Assembly: GCF_003569765.1 (NCBI RefSeq)
Contig: NZ_KZ983959.1
Span: forward strand, 4,408 to 68,407
Direction: 5' to 3'
Source of the DNA: Caldimonas tepidiphila
GTDB taxonomy: Bacteria; Pseudomonadota; Gammaproteobacteria; Burkholderiales; Burkholderiaceae_C
DNA: 64,000 bases
In this document: positions 17,848-27,812 of the stretch, piece after piece
Position numbering within the stretch: the first letter of the stretch is position 1
How the letters are laid out: the number at the start of each line of letters is the position of its first letter
Notes under the pieces: generated by a model
Told to the model about the DNA's origin: nothing
Seen by the model: the letters and a program-made list of their open reading frames with translations, nothing else
Database searches by the model: none
Position numbers and translations under genes: made by a program

Positions 17848-18915
17848 TCAGCGCCGCGGCAGCAGCATCGCGTCGCCGTAGCTGAAGAAGCGGTAGCGCT
17901 CCCGGATGGCGTGGCGGTAGAGCGCCATGATCGGCTCGTAGCCGGCGAAGGCGCTCACCAGCATCATCAGCGTGCTCTTGGGCAGGTGGAAGTTCGTCAC
18001 CAGCAGGTCCGCGGCGCGGAAGGTGAAGCCCGGCGTGATGAAGATGTCGGTGTCGCGGCTGCCGGCCATGAGCTCGCCGGAGACGGCCGCCGACTCCAGC
18101 GCGCGCAGCGTCGTGGTGCCGACCGCGACCACGCGCCCGCCGGCGGCGCGCGTCGCGCGGATCGCGTCCACCGTCGCCTGCGGGACCTCGAACCACTCGC
18201 TGTGCATCCTGTGCTCGGCGATGTTCTCGACCCGCACTGGCTGGAAGGTGCCGGCGCCGACGTGCAGCGTGACGCTGGCGCGCGCGACGCCGCGCGCATC
18301 GAGCGCCGCGAGCAACGCCTCGTCGAAGTGCAGCGCCGCAGTCGGTGCCGCCACCGCGCCGGGCTTGTCGGCGAACACCGTCTGGTAGCGCCGCGCGTCG
18401 TCGGCCGAGTCCTCGTGCTCGATGTAGGGCGGCAGCGGCACGTGGCCGTGCGCCTCGAGCAGCGCGAAGGGGTCGGCGGGGAAGCGCAGGTGGAAGAGGC
18501 CGCCGTCGGGGCCGCCGCGGCCGAGCACCTCGGCGTCGAAGGCGTCGGCGAAGCGCACCGTGCTGCCGGGCTTCGGCGACTTGCTCGCACGCACGTGCGC
18601 GAGCACCTCGCAGCTGCCGGGCAGCACCCGCTCGACGAGCGCTTCGACGCTGCCGCCCGTGGCCTTGGCGCCGTGCAGCCGCGCCTTGATGACGCGCGTG
18701 TCGTTGAAGACCAGCAGGTCGCCGGGAGCGATCAGCGCGGGCAGCTCGCGGAAGACGCGGTCGACGGGCGCGTCGGCGCGGCCGTCGAGCAGGCGCGAGG
18801 CGCTGCGCTCGGCGGCCGGGTGCTGCGCGATCAGCTCGGGGGGCAGCTCGAAGTCGAAGTCGGAGACGGTGAAGGCGCGCGCGGCGCCGCGATCGGTGGG
18901 GGCGTGAGAGGACAT
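17848..18915 (-). CDS. queA: tRNA preQ1(34) S-adenosylmethionine ribosyltransferase-isomerase
   Basis: QueA transfers and rearranges the ribosyl group of S-adenosylmethionine onto preQ1 in tRNA, giving epoxyqueuosine. The protein has 355 residues, normal length. Family blocks are [38 protein letters not shown] and [19 protein letters not shown]. tgt, its usual partner, does not follow. It is divergent from recG with 51 bases between start codons. Confidence 0.95.
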   Translation of the reverse strand: MSSHAPTDRGAARAFTVSDFDFELPPELIAQHPAAERSASRLLDGRADAPVDRVFRELPALIAPGDLLVFNDTRVIKARLHGAKATGGSVEALVERVLPGSCEVLAHVRASKSPKPGSTVRFADAFDAEVLGRGGPDGGLFHLRFPADPFALLEAHGHVPLPPYIEHEDSADDARRYQTVFADKPGAVAAPTAALHFDEALLAALDARGVARASVTLHVGAGTFQPVRVENIAEHRMHSEWFEVPQATVDAIRATRAAGGRVVAVGTTTLRALESAAVSGELMAGSRDTDIFITPGFTFRAADLLVTNFHLPKSTLMMLVSAFAGYEPIMALYRHAIRERYRFFSYGDAMLLPRR

Positions 18916-18966
18916 GCCGTTGAGGGCCGGACGGACCCGTGCCAAGGAAGGGGGCAGAATTGTCCC

Positions 18967-21054
18967 ATGTCGTCCCCTCTCCCCCGCGACCTCCCCGGCG
19001 ATGCCCCCGCGGCCGCCCCGCCCCCGAAGAAGGACAAGTCCGCGCCGCAGCGCGCGATGGAGAAGCTCGGGCTCGTGCGCGACATCGACCTCGCGCTGCA
19101 CCTGCCGCTGCGCTACGAGGACGAGACGCGCTTGACCTCGCTGCGCGACGTGCGCGAGGGCGAGACGGCGCAGATCGAGGGCGTGGTCGCGCACTGCGAG
19201 GTCTCGCTGCGACCGCGCCGGCAGCTGGTGGTGCGGCTGAAGGAGGGGCGCGAGGAGCTGATGCTGCGCTTCCTGCACTTCTATCCCTCGCACCAGAAGA
19301 CCTTCGCACCGGGCGCGCGCATCCGCGTGCGCGGCGAGGTGCGCGGCGGCTTCTTCGGGCTGGAGATGGTGCACCCGAGCTTCCGGGCGGTCGACGAGGA
19401 CACGCCCCTGGCCGAGGCGCTCACGCCCGTCTACCCGGCCAGCGCCTCGCTGCCGCAGGCCTACCTGCGCAAGGCAGTGGCCTCGGGACTGCAGCGCGCG
19501 CCGCTGCAGGAGCTGGTGCCGCCCGAGCTGCTGCCGCCGGGGCTGCCCACGCTGAAGGAGGCGCTGAACTTCCTGCACCACCCGACGCCCGAGGTGTCGC
19601 TCGCGACGCTCGAGGACCACAGCCATCCGGCCTGGCAGCGGCTGAAGTACGAGGAGCTGCTCGCGCAGCAGCTGTCGCAGCTGCAGGCGCAGCGCGAGCG
19701 CGCCGCGCTGCGCGCGCCCGAGCTGCCGCTGCGCCGCGACGGCCTGCAGGAGAAGCTGCTTGCCGCGCTGCCCTTCGCGCTCACCGGCGCGCAGCGTCGC
19801 GTCGTCGAGGAGATCGCGCACGACCTGGCGCGCCCGCAGCCGATGCACCGGCTGCTGCAGGGCGACGTCGGCTCGGGCAAGACGGTGGTCGCAGCGCTCG
19901 CCGCCGCGATCGCGATCGACGCCGGCTGGCAGTGCGCGCTGATGGCGCCCACCGAGATCCTCGCCGAGCAGCATTTCGCCAAGCTCGTGCAGTGGCTCGA
20001 GCCGCTGGGCGTCGGCGTCGCGTGGCTGACGGGCAGCAGGAAGGGCAAGGCGCGCGCCGAGATGCTCGCGCGCGTCGCCGACGGCAGCGCGCAGCTCGTC
20101 GTCGGCACGCACGCGGTGATCCAGGACCAGGTCGAGTTCGCGAAGCTGGGGCTGGCCGTGATCGACGAGCAGCACCGCTTCGGCGTCGCACAGCGGCTCG
20201 CGCTGCGCCACAAGCTCGAGAGCCAGGAGCTCGAGCCGCACCTGCTGATGATGAGCGCGACGCCGATCCCGAGGACGCTCGCGATGAGCTACTTCGCGGA
20301 CCTAGACGTCAGCACGATCGACGAGCTGCCGCCCGGGCGCACGCCGATCGTCACGAAGGTCTTCGCCGACGCCAAGCGCGAGGCGGTGATCGAGCGCATC
20401 CGCGACGAGGTCGCGCGCGGCGCGCAGGCCTACTGGGTCTGCCCGCTGATCGAGGAGAGCGAGAAGATCGACCTGCAGAACGCCACCGAGACGCACGCGC
20501 AGCTGTCCGAGGCGCTCGCGGGCTTCGAGGTCGGGCTGCTGCACGGGCGCATGGCGCCGGCCGAGAAGGCCGCGGTGATGGCGCGCTTTTCCTCGGGCGA
20601 GATGAGCGTGCTGGTGGCGACCACGGTGATCGAGGTCGGCGTGGACGTGCCCAACGCGAGCCTGATGGTGATCGAGCATGCCGAGCGCTTCGGCCTGTCG
20701 CAGCTGCACCAGCTGCGCGGCCGGGTCGGGCGCGGCGCGGTCGCGAGCGTGTGCGTGCTGCTCTACACCACGCCGCTGTCGGAGACCGGCCGCTCGCGGC
20801 TGAAGGCGATGGCCGAGACCACCGACGGCTTCGAGATCGCGCGGCGCGACCTCGAGATCCGCGGCCCCGGCGAGTTCATGGGCGCGCGCCAGAGCGGCGC
20901 GCCGCTGCTGCGCTTCGCCGACCTCAACGAGGACGAGGCGCTGCTGAAGCAGGCGCGCCGCATCGCGCCGCTGATGCTCGATCGCCACCCTGACGCCGCA
21001 CGCCGCCACGTGGAGCGCTGGCTCGGCGGCAAGGCGGAGTTCCTGAAGGCCTGA
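18967..21054 (+). CDS. recG: ATP-dependent DNA helicase RecG
   Basis: RecG regresses stalled replication forks and processes branched DNA. It has 695 residues. An N-terminal wedge/OB domain (about 60-160) is followed by the helicase core with GDVGSGKT (Walker A, about 299-306), the DEQH box (about 400-403), [12 protein letters not shown] and QLRGRVGRG. The first 20 residues are Pro/Ala-rich and probably disordered. The ATG at 18967 is the only good start before the conserved region. The next gene start is 231 bases away. Confidence 0.96.
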   Translation: MSSPLPRDLPGDAPAAAPPPKKDKSAPQRAMEKLGLVRDIDLALHLPLRYEDETRLTSLRDVREGETAQIEGVVAHCEVSLRPRRQLVVRLKEGREELMLRFLHFYPSHQKTFAPGARIRVRGEVRGGFFGLEMVHPSFRAVDEDTPLAEALTPVYPASASLPQAYLRKAVASGLQRAPLQELVPPELLPPGLPTLKEALNFLHHPTPEVSLATLEDHSHPAWQRLKYEELLAQQLSQLQAQRERAALRAPELPLRRDGLQEKLLAALPFALTGAQRRVVEEIAHDLARPQPMHRLLQGDVGSGKTVVAALAAAIAIDAGWQCALMAPTEILAEQHFAKLVQWLEPLGVGVAWLTGSRKGKARAEMLARVADGSAQLVVGTHAVIQDQVEFAKLGLAVIDEQHRFGVAQRLALRHKLESQELEPHLLMMSATPIPRTLAMSYFADLDVSTIDELPPGRTPIVTKVFADAKREAVIERIRDEVARGAQAYWVCPLIEESEKIDLQNATETHAQLSEALAGFEVGLLHGRMAPAEKAAVMARFSSGEMSVLVATTVIEVGVDVPNASLMVIEHAERFGLSQLHQLRGRVGRGAVASVCVLLYTTPLSETGRSRLKAMAETTDGFEIARRDLEIRGPGEFMGARQSGAPLLRFADLNEDEALLKQARRIAPLMLDRHPDAARRHVERWLGGKAEFLKA

Positions 21055-21186
21055 ACCCGCCGCCGGCGCCCGCTTCCCCAATGCCCCCGGGGCCTTCCGG
21101 GCAGCCGCTTGCCCGCGGACCGGCAGCTCTGCTGCAATGCCCAGTTCCCGACTCTGCGCAAGCCCTGCGGCTTGCGCCTAAAGTCC

Positions 21187-21224
21187 GATAGGCAGTCTCA
21201 ATCGCGGTCATTTATTAACTTTAA
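21187..21224 (+). promoter_or_regulatory. Candidate OxyR binding site upstream of ahpC
   Basis: Four tetranucleotides lie at exact seven-base spacings: ATAG (21188-21191), CAAT (21199-21202), ATTT (21210-21213) and TTAA (21221-21224). The OxyR consensus is ATAG-N7-CTAT-N7-ATAG-N7-CTAT. The first two match well (4/4, 3/4) and the others poorly. The site ends on the predicted -35 box of ahpC, where OxyR normally contacts polymerase, and an oxyR gene lies 2.7 kb on. Confidence 0.4.
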
Positions 21225-21249
21225 CAATTGATCCTAGATTGCCGATAAG
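21221..21249 (+). promoter_or_regulatory. Candidate sigma70 promoter of ahpC
   Basis: TTAACA (21221-21226, 5/6 to the -35 consensus) and GATAAG (21244-21249, 4/6 to the -10 consensus) are 17 bases apart. They lie in the most AT-rich stretch of the intergenic region. Transcription would begin about 30 bases before the ahpC ATG. Confidence 0.5.
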
Positions 21250-21285
21250 ATTTCATCCATCCCATCAACCAACCCACTGCACGCC

Positions 21286-21849
21286 ATGTCGCTGATCAAC
21301 ACGCAAGTCCAGCCCTTCAAGACCCAGGCCTTCCACAACGGCAAGTTCATCGAGGTCAGCAACGAGACGCTCAAGGGCAAGTGGTCCGTCCTGATCTTCA
21401 TGCCCGCGGCATTCACCTTCAACTGCCCGACCGAAGTCGAGGACGCGGCCGACAACTACGCCGAGTTCCAGAAGGCCGGCGCCGAGGTCTACATCGTCAC
21501 GACCGACACGCACTTCTCGCACAAAGTGTGGCACGAGACCTCGCCGGCCGTCGGCAAGGCCCAGTTCCCGCTGGTCGGCGACCCGACGCACCAGCTGACC
21601 AACGCCTTCGGCGTGCACATCGCGGAAGAAGGCCTGGCGCTGCGCGGCACCTTCATCATCAATCCGGAAGGCGTGATCAAGACGATGGAAGTCCACTCCA
21701 ACGAGATCGCCCGCGACGTCAAGGAAACCCTGCGCAAGCTCAAGGCCGCCCAGTTCACCGCCGCCAACCCCGGCCAGGTCTGCCCGGCCAAGTGGAACGA
21801 AGGCGCCAAGACGCTGACCCCGTCGCTGGACCTCGTCGGCAAGATCTGA
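21286..21849 (+). CDS. ahpC: Alkyl hydroperoxide reductase subunit C (peroxiredoxin)
   Basis: AhpC reduces hydrogen peroxide and organic peroxides in the cytoplasm and is recycled by AhpF. It has 187 residues. The peroxidatic Cys47 lies in FTFNCPTE and the resolving Cys166 in GQVCPAKW, at the same positions as in E. coli. Codon use here is less GC-extreme than in neighbours (many AAG/AAC and GAA), as expected for a highly expressed gene. A likely OxyR site and promoter lie upstream. ahpF follows after 237 bases that hold a palindromic intergenic element. Confidence 0.97.
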   Translation: MSLINTQVQPFKTQAFHNGKFIEVSNETLKGKWSVLIFMPAAFTFNCPTEVEDAADNYAEFQKAGAEVYIVTTDTHFSHKVWHETSPAVGKAQFPLVGDPTHQLTNAFGVHIAEEGLALRGTFIINPEGVIKTMEVHSNEIARDVKETLRKLKAAQFTAANPGQVCPAKWNEGAKTLTPSLDLVGKI

Positions 21850-21856
21850 CCTGACT

Positions 21857-21930
21857 TGTCCCACCCCCTACGCGCTTCGCGCGCCCCCTCGAGGGGGCAC
21901 CGCCAGCGGCCCGGCGAAGCCGGTTCCGCG
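21857..21930. repeat. GC-rich palindromic intergenic element (REP-like)
   Basis: Three hairpins follow one another: GCGC-TTC-GCGC near 21872-21882, the perfect 16-bp palindrome GCCCCCTCGAGGGGGC at 21883-21898, and CCGGC-GAA-GCCGG at 21911-21923. The overall string closely resembles an intergenic repeat I remember as scattered through Comamonadaceae/Rubrivivax-type genomes. Only one copy is in this window. It could slow RNase or attenuate read-through from ahpC into ahpF. Confidence 0.6.
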
Positions 21931-22086
21931 GCGGTCGCCGGGTGGGGGCTCCTCCCCTGCCCCCGGCCCGATCCCCGGATCAGGCCCCGCTGAAAGCGTC
22001 CCGCGGCTTGTCCCCGGACGCTTTCGACGGGGTCGGAACGCCTGCGCCCGAACCCGCCCGAATCTCCGCTGAACAAGGACCGCACC

Positions 22087-23670
22087 ATGTTGGACGACAG
22101 CACCAAGGGGCAACTCGCCGCCTATTTCGAGCGCATCACCCAGCCGATCGAGCTGATCGCCTCGCTGGACGAGCGCCCCGCCTCGCAGGAAATGCGCGAA
22201 CTGGTGAGCGAGATCGCCGCCATCGCCCCTGCCAAGATCAGCGCCCGCTTCGACGGCCGGGACGCGCGCCGCCCCAGCTTCCAGATCACCCGCGCCGGCA
22301 GCGACCTGGGCGTGCGCTTCGCCGCGATCCCGATGGGCCACGAGTTCACCTCGCTGGTGCTCGCGCTGCTGCAGGCCGGCGGCCACCCGCCGAAGCTCGA
22401 GGCCGACGTGATCGAGCAGATCAAGGCGCTGGACCCGGACGACAAGGGCGACTTCGTCTTCGAGACCTACATGTCGCTGACCTGCCACAACTGCCCGGAC
22501 GTGGTGCAGGCGCTGAACCTGATGGCGGTGCTCAATCCGCGCATCCGCCATGTCGCGATCGACGGCGGCCTCTACCAGCAGGAGATCGAGGAGCGCCAGA
22601 TCATGGGCGTGCCGACGATCTACCTCAACGGCCAGGTCTTCGGCTCGGGCCGCATGGAGATCGGCGAGATCCTCGCCAAGATCGACACCGGCGCGGCCAA
22701 GCGCGACGCCGCCAAGCTCAGCGCGAAGGAAGCCTTCGACGTGCTGATCGTCGGCGGCGGCCCGGCCGGCGCGGCCGCGGCCGTCTATGCGGCGCGCAAG
22801 GGCATCCGCACCGGCATCGTCGCCGAGCGCTTCGGCGGCCAGACGATGGACACGCTGGCGATCGAGAACTTCGTCTCCGTGATGGAGACCGAGGGGCCGA
22901 AGTTCGCCGCGGCGCTGGAGTCGCACGTGCGCGCCTACGACGTGGACGTGATGACGCTGCAGCGCGTCGAGCAGCTCGTGCCGCCCTCGCAGCCCGGCGC
23001 GTTCGCGACCGTGAAGCTCGTCAACGGCGCCGAGCTCAAGAGCCGCACCGTGATCCTGTCGACCGGCGCGCGCTGGCGCAACGTCAACGTGCCGGGCGAG
23101 CAGGAGTACAAGAACAAGGGCGTGGCCTACTGCCCGCACTGCGACGGCCCGCTGTTCAAGGGCAAGCGCGTCGCGGTGATCGGCGGCGGCAACTCGGGCG
23201 TCGAGGCGGCGATCGACCTCGCCGGCATCGTCGCGCACGTGACGCTGCTGGAGTTCAACGAGCAGCTGCGCGCCGACGCGGTGCTGGTCAACAAGCTCAA
23301 GAGCCTGCCCAACGTCACGATCCTCACGAACGCGCAGACCACCGAGATCACCGGCGACGGCCAGAAGGTCAACGGCCTGCGCTACAAGGACCGCGTCTCG
23401 GGCGAGGAGCAACTGGTGCCGCTCGAGGGCATCTTCGTGCAGATCGGCCTGGTGCCCAACACCGAGTTCCTGAAGGGCACGGTGGAGCTGAGCAAGTACG
23501 GCGAGATCATGGTCGACGCGAAGTGCCACACCAACCTGCCGGGCGTGTTCGCCGCGGGCGACGTGACCACGGTGCCGTACAAGCAGATCATCATCGCCAC
23601 CGGCGAGGGCGCGAAGGCGGCGCTGTCGGCCTTCGACTACCTGATCCGCATGCCGGTCGCGGCACAGTGA
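22087..23670 (+). CDS. ahpF: Alkyl hydroperoxide reductase subunit F
   Basis: AhpF is the NADH-dependent flavoprotein that reduces AhpC. The protein has 527 residues. The N-terminal double thioredoxin fold ends in the C133-HN-C136 centre. The thioredoxin-reductase-like body has [10 protein letters not shown] (FAD), C349-PH-C352 (redox disulfide) and [10 protein letters not shown] (NADH), and ends [16 protein letters not shown]. Both Cys pairs match the E. coli pattern. A strong terminator follows 45 bases after the stop. Confidence 0.97.
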   Translation: MLDDSTKGQLAAYFERITQPIELIASLDERPASQEMRELVSEIAAIAPAKISARFDGRDARRPSFQITRAGSDLGVRFAAIPMGHEFTSLVLALLQAGGHPPKLEADVIEQIKALDPDDKGDFVFETYMSLTCHNCPDVVQALNLMAVLNPRIRHVAIDGGLYQQEIEERQIMGVPTIYLNGQVFGSGRMEIGEILAKIDTGAAKRDAAKLSAKEAFDVLIVGGGPAGAAAAVYAARKGIRTGIVAERFGGQTMDTLAIENFVSVMETEGPKFAAALESHVRAYDVDVMTLQRVEQLVPPSQPGAFATVKLVNGAELKSRTVILSTGARWRNVNVPGEQEYKNKGVAYCPHCDGPLFKGKRVAVIGGGNSGVEAAIDLAGIVAHVTLLEFNEQLRADAVLVNKLKSLPNVTILTNAQTTEITGDGQKVNGLRYKDRVSGEEQLVPLEGIFVQIGLVPNTEFLKGTVELSKYGEIMVDAKCHTNLPGVFAAGDVTTVPYKQIIIATGEGAKAALSAFDYLIRMPVAAQ

Positions 23671-23714
23671 CCGGCCGGGGGCAGGCGCGACGCCGAGCGC
23701 CCTCCTCCATCGAT

Positions 23715-23743
23715 GCGGGCCCCACGGGGCCCGCTTTTCTTTT
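23715..23743 (+). terminator. Rho-independent terminator after ahpF
   Basis: A perfect stem GCGGGCCCC...GGGGCCCGC (23715-23734) is followed by TTTTCTTTT. It closes the ahpC-ahpF transcript and separates it from oxyR, which must have its own promoter. Confidence 0.85.
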
Positions 23744-23925
23744 CGGGCCACGGAGCGCGGCGGAGGAAGGCCCGCAGCGGCGGCGCGCGGATTGCAAGCG
23801 CCCACGGGACGTGCGCGCAAACCGTGACGCGCTGCACGCCGGCGGCGCATCCGTCGCACAATCGAAGCGATGAGCCCGACTGAATCCCTCTATCGGCCCG
23901 CCGCCTCGCACCGGAGGCCTGTGTC

Positions 23926-24846
23926 ATGACGCTGACCGAACTGCGCTACATCGTCGCCGTCGCACGCGAGAAGCACTTCGGGCGCGCGGCGGAGGCCTGC
24001 TTCGTCTCGCAGCCGACGCTGTCGGTGGCGATCAAGAAGCTCGAGGAGGAGCTCGACGTGAAGATCTTCGAGCGCGGCACGAGCGAGATCAGCGTGACGC
24101 CGCTCGGCGAGGACATCGTGCGCCAGGCGCAGGCGGTGCTCGAGCAGGCCGCGGCGATCAAGGAGATCGCCAAGCGCGGCAAGGACCCGCTGGCTGGGCC
24201 GCTGCGCCTGGGCATGATCTACACGATCGGCCCCTACCTGCTGCCCGACCTGGTCAAGCAGGTGATCGAGCGCGTGCCGCAGATGCCGCTGATGCTGCAG
24301 GAGAACTTCACCGCGAAGCTGCTGGAGATGCTGCGCACCGGCGAGCTCGACTGCGCGATCCTCGCCGAGCCCTTCCCCGAGACGGGGCTGGCGGCCGCGC
24401 CGCTGTACGACGAGCCCTTCCTCGTCGCGGTGCCGAAGAGCCACCCGCTCGCCAAGCGGGAGTCGATCTCGTCGGAGGAGCTCAAGCGCGAGACGATGCT
24501 GCTGCTCGGCACCGGCCACTGCTTCCGCGACCACGTGCTCGAGGTCTGCCCCGAGTACGCACGCTTCTCGAGCGACGCCGAGGGCATCCGCAAGAGCTTC
24601 GAGGGCTCCTCGCTCGAGACGATCAAGCACATGGTGGCCTCGGGCATGGGCATCACGGTGGTGCCGCAGCTCAGCGTGCCGGCCGGCGGCTCCGAGCATG
24701 TCGTCTACGTGCCCTTCAGCGACCCAGTGCCCACGCGCCGCGTCGTGCTGGTGTGGCGCCGCACCTTCCCGCGCTACGAGGCGATCGCCGCGCTGCGCAA
24801 TGCCATCTACGCCTGCGACCTGCGCAGCGTGAAGCGGCTGTCCTGA
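23926..24846 (+). CDS. oxyR: Hydrogen peroxide-sensing LysR-type regulator OxyR
   Basis: This 306-residue LysR-family activator senses H2O2 by forming a disulfide. Residues 1-60 hold the winged helix ([20 protein letters not shown]). The two sensing cysteines fall exactly at Cys199 and Cys208 ([14 protein letters not shown]), the E. coli numbering. The start ATG at 23926 has an upstream CCGGAGG site. Likely targets are ahpC (candidate site upstream) and dps, which follows after 80 bases. Confidence 0.97.
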   Translation: MTLTELRYIVAVAREKHFGRAAEACFVSQPTLSVAIKKLEEELDVKIFERGTSEISVTPLGEDIVRQAQAVLEQAAAIKEIAKRGKDPLAGPLRLGMIYTIGPYLLPDLVKQVIERVPQMPLMLQENFTAKLLEMLRTGELDCAILAEPFPETGLAAAPLYDEPFLVAVPKSHPLAKRESISSEELKRETMLLLGTGHCFRDHVLEVCPEYARFSSDAEGIRKSFEGSSLETIKHMVASGMGITVVPQLSVPAGGSEHVVYVPFSDPVPTRRVVLVWRRTFPRYEAIAALRNAIYACDLRSVKRLS

Positions 24847-24926
24847 AGAACCCGGTGCGGCACGCGCCGTGCCGCAGCGATCCGTCCGTCCCGAAAACCC
24901 CCGCCTTTTTCCAGAAGGAGTTGCAC

Positions 24927-25412
24927 ATGGCGAAGAACCTGCAAATCAACATCGGCATCGACGAGGCCGACCGCGCGGCGATCGCAGGCGGCCTGAACAA
25001 GCTGCTGGCCGACACCTTCACGCTCTACCTGACCACGCACAACTTCCACTGGAACGTGACCGGGCCGCAGTTCAACACGCTGCACAACATGTTCATGGAG
25101 CAGTACACCGAGCTGTGGAACGCGGTCGACCCGATCGCCGAGCGCATCCGCGCGCTGGGCTTCCCGGCACAGGGCTCCTACGGCCAGTTCGGCGCGCAGG
25201 CCACGCTCGCGGACGTGCCGGCCGAGCCGCCCAAGGCGACCGAGATGCTGCGCATCCTGGTGCAGGGCCACGAGGCGGTGGCGCGCACCGCGCGCAGCCT
25301 CTTCCCCGCGGTCGAGAAGGCCTCGGACGAGCCCACCGCCGACCTGCTGACGCAGCGCCTGGACATCCACGAGAAGACCGCGTGGATGCTGCGCAGCATG
25401 CTGGAGGAGTGA
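24927..25412 (+). CDS. dps: DNA-binding ferritin-like protein Dps
   Basis: Dps forms a dodecamer that stores iron using H2O2 as oxidant and protects DNA. It has 161 residues. The ferroxidase ligands are present in [10 protein letters not shown] (His38, His41 region) and, from the partner subunit, in the D/E pair of DPIAERI. The N-terminus is short and weakly charged, so strong DNA binding is uncertain. An AGAAGGAG ribosome site precedes the ATG. It lies directly after oxyR and may be read from it. Confidence 0.95.
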   Translation: MAKNLQINIGIDEADRAAIAGGLNKLLADTFTLYLTTHNFHWNVTGPQFNTLHNMFMEQYTELWNAVDPIAERIRALGFPAQGSYGQFGAQATLADVPAEPPKATEMLRILVQGHEAVARTARSLFPAVEKASDEPTADLLTQRLDIHEKTAWMLRSMLEE

Positions 25413-25477
25413 ACCTCCGCACGCAGGGGCGCTGAGGCGCCAGGGCGGGTGCGGCGCCCGCCCGATGGCGGCGCGGC

Positions 25478-25678
25478 TCAGGCGCCGCCGATGCCCTCGA
25501 CGATCTTGCCCGTGCCCTGGCACTCGGGGCAGGGGCCGCCGTCGATGCGGCCGCTGCCGCCGCAGTTGCGGCACAGGTTCTCGCCGGTGCCGGGCGTCCC
25601 CGGGGGCGCCTCGTCGCCCGGGTTCATGTCCTGGCTGCCCTGCTGCGGGGCCGTCTTGCCTGATTCGCTGGTATTCAC
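25478..25678 (-). CDS. Small protein with two DnaJ-type CxxCxGxG motifs
   Basis: This 66-residue protein starts with GTG behind a perfect AAGGAG site. Its C-terminal half has CRNCGGSG and CPECQGTG, a single zinc-binding unit like half of the DnaJ cysteine-rich domain. The N-terminal 35 residues are polar and probably disordered. A role in holding unfolded or oxidised proteins is possible but not shown. It lies convergent to dps and next to the DUF3606 gene on the same strand. Confidence 0.75.
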   Translation of the reverse strand: MNTSESGKTAPQQGSQDMNPGDEAPPGTPGTGENLCRNCGGSGRIDGGPCPECQGTGKIVEGIGGA

Positions 25679-25731
25679 CTGAAGCTCCTTTCCTGCGTTG
25701 GACCCTGCGGTCCGTCCTGCGGGCGCGGCGC

Positions 25732-25917
25732 CTAGGCGGCGTGCGCCGCGAGGTACTCGCGCACCGCCTCGGCGTCGGTGCCGACGGCGGCCACCGCCTC
25801 GCGCAGCCGCGCCTCCGGCACCCCGAACTCCTCGATCCAGTCCTGCACCTCGATCGGGTCGTCGAGGTCGATGCGGGTGCGGTCGTGGATGCCGCCCCGG
25901 TCCCGTGTCTGGCTCAT
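25732..25917 (-). CDS. DUF3606-type small protein
   Basis: This 61-residue protein fits the DUF3606 pattern: RIDLDDPIEVQDWIEEFGVPEA, then LREAVAAVGTDAEAVREYLAAH. The fold is predicted as two short helices. Function is unknown. A GGAGG ribosome site precedes the ATG at 25917. The CxxCxGxG gene follows after 53 bases, so both probably share one transcript divergent from ubiA. Confidence 0.78.
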   Translation of the reverse strand: MSQTRDRGGIHDRTRIDLDDPIEVQDWIEEFGVPEARLREAVAAVGTDAEAVREYLAAHAA

Positions 25918-26021
25918 GTGCTGCCTCCGGCCTGTGATGGGTGTGCGCAGAGCCGGGCAGCACATCGCGTGCCTTGCACCCGCGAGGGGTGGCGCACGGC
26001 GCGCTGACGATAATCGCGCCC

Positions 26022-26879
26022 ATGTCACGCCTCTCCCTCTACCTGCAGCTGATCCGCTGGGACAAGCCGGTCGGCTCGTTGCTGCTGCTGTGGCCGACGC
26101 TGGCGGCGCTGTGGATCGCCGCGGACGGCTTTCCCGGCTGGCACCTGATCGCGGTGTTCACGCTCGGCACTTTCCTGATGCGCTCGGCCGGCTGCGCCGT
26201 CAACGACGTGGCCGACCGCGACTTCGACCGCCACGTCAAGCGCACCGCCGAGCGCCCGGTGACGAGCGGCAAGGTCTCCCCGCGCGAGGCGCTCGCGCTC
26301 GGCGCCGCGCTCGCGCTCGCCGCCTTCGCGCTGGTGCTCACCACCAACGCCGCCACCATCGCCTGGTCCTTCGCGGCGCTCGCCGTGTCGATCTTCTATC
26401 CGTTCACCAAGCGCTTCTTCTCGATGCCGCAGGCGGTGCTGGGCGTTGCGTTCAGCTTCGGCATCCCGATGGCCTTCGCCGCGGTGCGTGGCGAGGTGCC
26501 GCTGCTGGCCTGGGCGCTGCTGCTGGGCAACCTGTTCTGGGTCGTCGCCTACGACACCGAGTACGCGATGGTCGACCGCGACGACGACATCCGCATCGGC
26601 ATCCGCACCTCGGCGCTGACCTTCGGCCGCCACGACGTCGCGGCGGTGATGGCGCTCTACGGCGCCTACCTCGCCACCTGGGGCGCGATCGGCGCGGCGA
26701 TCGGGCTCGGCTGGCCCTATGCGCTCGGGCTGCTCGCCGCCGCGGCGCAGATCGGCTGGCACTACACGCTGATCCGCGAGCGCGGCCGCGAGGGGTGCTT
26801 CCGCGCCTTCCGGCTCAACCACTGGGTCGGCTTCGCGGTGTTCGCGGGCCTGGTGCTCGACCGCGCGCTGGCGGGCTGA
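26022..26879 (+). CDS. ubiA: 4-hydroxybenzoate polyprenyltransferase
   Basis: UbiA attaches the polyprenyl chain to 4-hydroxybenzoate, the first membrane step of ubiquinone synthesis. It has 285 residues and about eight to nine helices. The two Asp-rich prenyl-diphosphate motifs are NDVADRDFD (61-69) and [13 protein letters not shown]. The ATG at 26022 gives the standard [17 protein letters not shown]-terminus. Confidence 0.95.
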   Translation: MSRLSLYLQLIRWDKPVGSLLLLWPTLAALWIAADGFPGWHLIAVFTLGTFLMRSAGCAVNDVADRDFDRHVKRTAERPVTSGKVSPREALALGAALALAAFALVLTTNAATIAWSFAALAVSIFYPFTKRFFSMPQAVLGVAFSFGIPMAFAAVRGEVPLLAWALLLGNLFWVVAYDTEYAMVDRDDDIRIGIRTSALTFGRHDVAAVMALYGAYLATWGAIGAAIGLGWPYALGLLAAAAQIGWHYTLIRERGREGCFRAFRLNHWVGFAVFAGLVLDRALAG

Positions 26880-26912
26880 GCCCGCGGCACGCCGGCGCCG
26901 GCCGGGCGCCGC

Positions 26913-27725
26913 TCAGCGGCCGAACTCGTCGCCGAGCTCGCGCGCGCGCGCCTGCGCCGCCTGCATCGCCCGGACGAACGCGTCCTTCACGCCGGCCGCC
27001 TCCAGTGCGGTGAGCGCGGCGTAGGTGGTGCCGCCCTTGGACGTGACGCGCTCGCGCAGCACCGCCGGCGTTTCGCTCGAGCGCTCGGCGAGCTCGGTGG
27101 CGCCGCCGAAGGTCGCCAGCGCCAGCTCGCGCCCCTGCTCGGCGCTCAGGCCCATCGCCTGCGCCGCCTCGATCATCGCCTCGATGAAGTAGAACGCGTA
27201 GGCCGGGCCCGAGCCCGACAGCGCCGTGACGGCGTCGAGGTCCTGCTCCTGCGCCACCCACAGGCAGCGTCCGGTCGGCGCGAGCAGCTGCTCGACGCGC
27301 TCGCGCTCGGTGTCGGTGACCTCGGGGCGGGCGTAGAGACCGGCGATGCCGCGCCCGATCAGCGCCGGCGTGTTGGGCATGCTGCGCACCACGCGCTCGC
27401 TGCCGGTGGCCGCGACGATCGCCTCGCTGCGGATGCCGGCCATCACGCTGAGCTGCAGCGCACCCGCGACATGCGCGGCGCAGGGCGCGGCGGCCTCGCG
27501 GAAGACCTGCGGCTTGACCGCCCAGACGACGACGAACGCCTCGGCCAGCGTCGCGTCGGCCGCGGCGAGCGTGCGCACGCCGTGCGCCTCCTCGAGCCGC
27601 TCGCGCTGCGCCTCGTTCGGCTCGAGCACCAGGATGCTCTGCGGCGCGCGGCCGTTGCGGATCAGCCCGCCGAAGATCGCGGAGGCCATGTTGCCGCCGC
27701 CGATGAATGCCAGGGTATCTTTCAT
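26913..27725 (-). CDS. proC: Pyrroline-5-carboxylate reductase
   Basis: ProC makes proline from pyrroline-5-carboxylate with NADPH. It has 270 residues, with the N-terminal Rossmann motif FIGGGNMASAI and the C-terminal signature near residues 160-235 (LDAVTALSGSGPAYAFYFIEA). In many Burkholderiales proC adjoins yggS. Here a putA-lrp pair sits between them, placing the proline-making and proline-degrading enzymes next to each other on one strand, 87 bases apart. Confidence 0.95.
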   Translation of the reverse strand: MKDTLAFIGGGNMASAIFGGLIRNGRAPQSILVLEPNEAQRERLEEAHGVRTLAAADATLAEAFVVVWAVKPQVFREAAAPCAAHVAGALQLSVMAGIRSEAIVAATGSERVVRSMPNTPALIGRGIAGLYARPEVTDTERERVEQLLAPTGRCLWVAQEQDLDAVTALSGSGPAYAFYFIEAMIEAAQAMGLSAEQGRELALATFGGATELAERSSETPAVLRERVTSKGGTTYAALTALEAAGVKDAFVRAMQAAQARARELGDEFGR

Positions 27726-27812
27726 GTCGCTCCGTTCAGGGGTGGGTGGCGCCGCCCCGCTCCCCTGCGCGAGTCCTCGCGGAGGGACGGGCGGCAGCGC
27801 GAGCCCGGATTG

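Noticed and set aside
26009-26014. GATAAT as the ubiA -10 box
   Set aside because: It is only eight bases from the ATG and no -35 element is found at a suitable distance.
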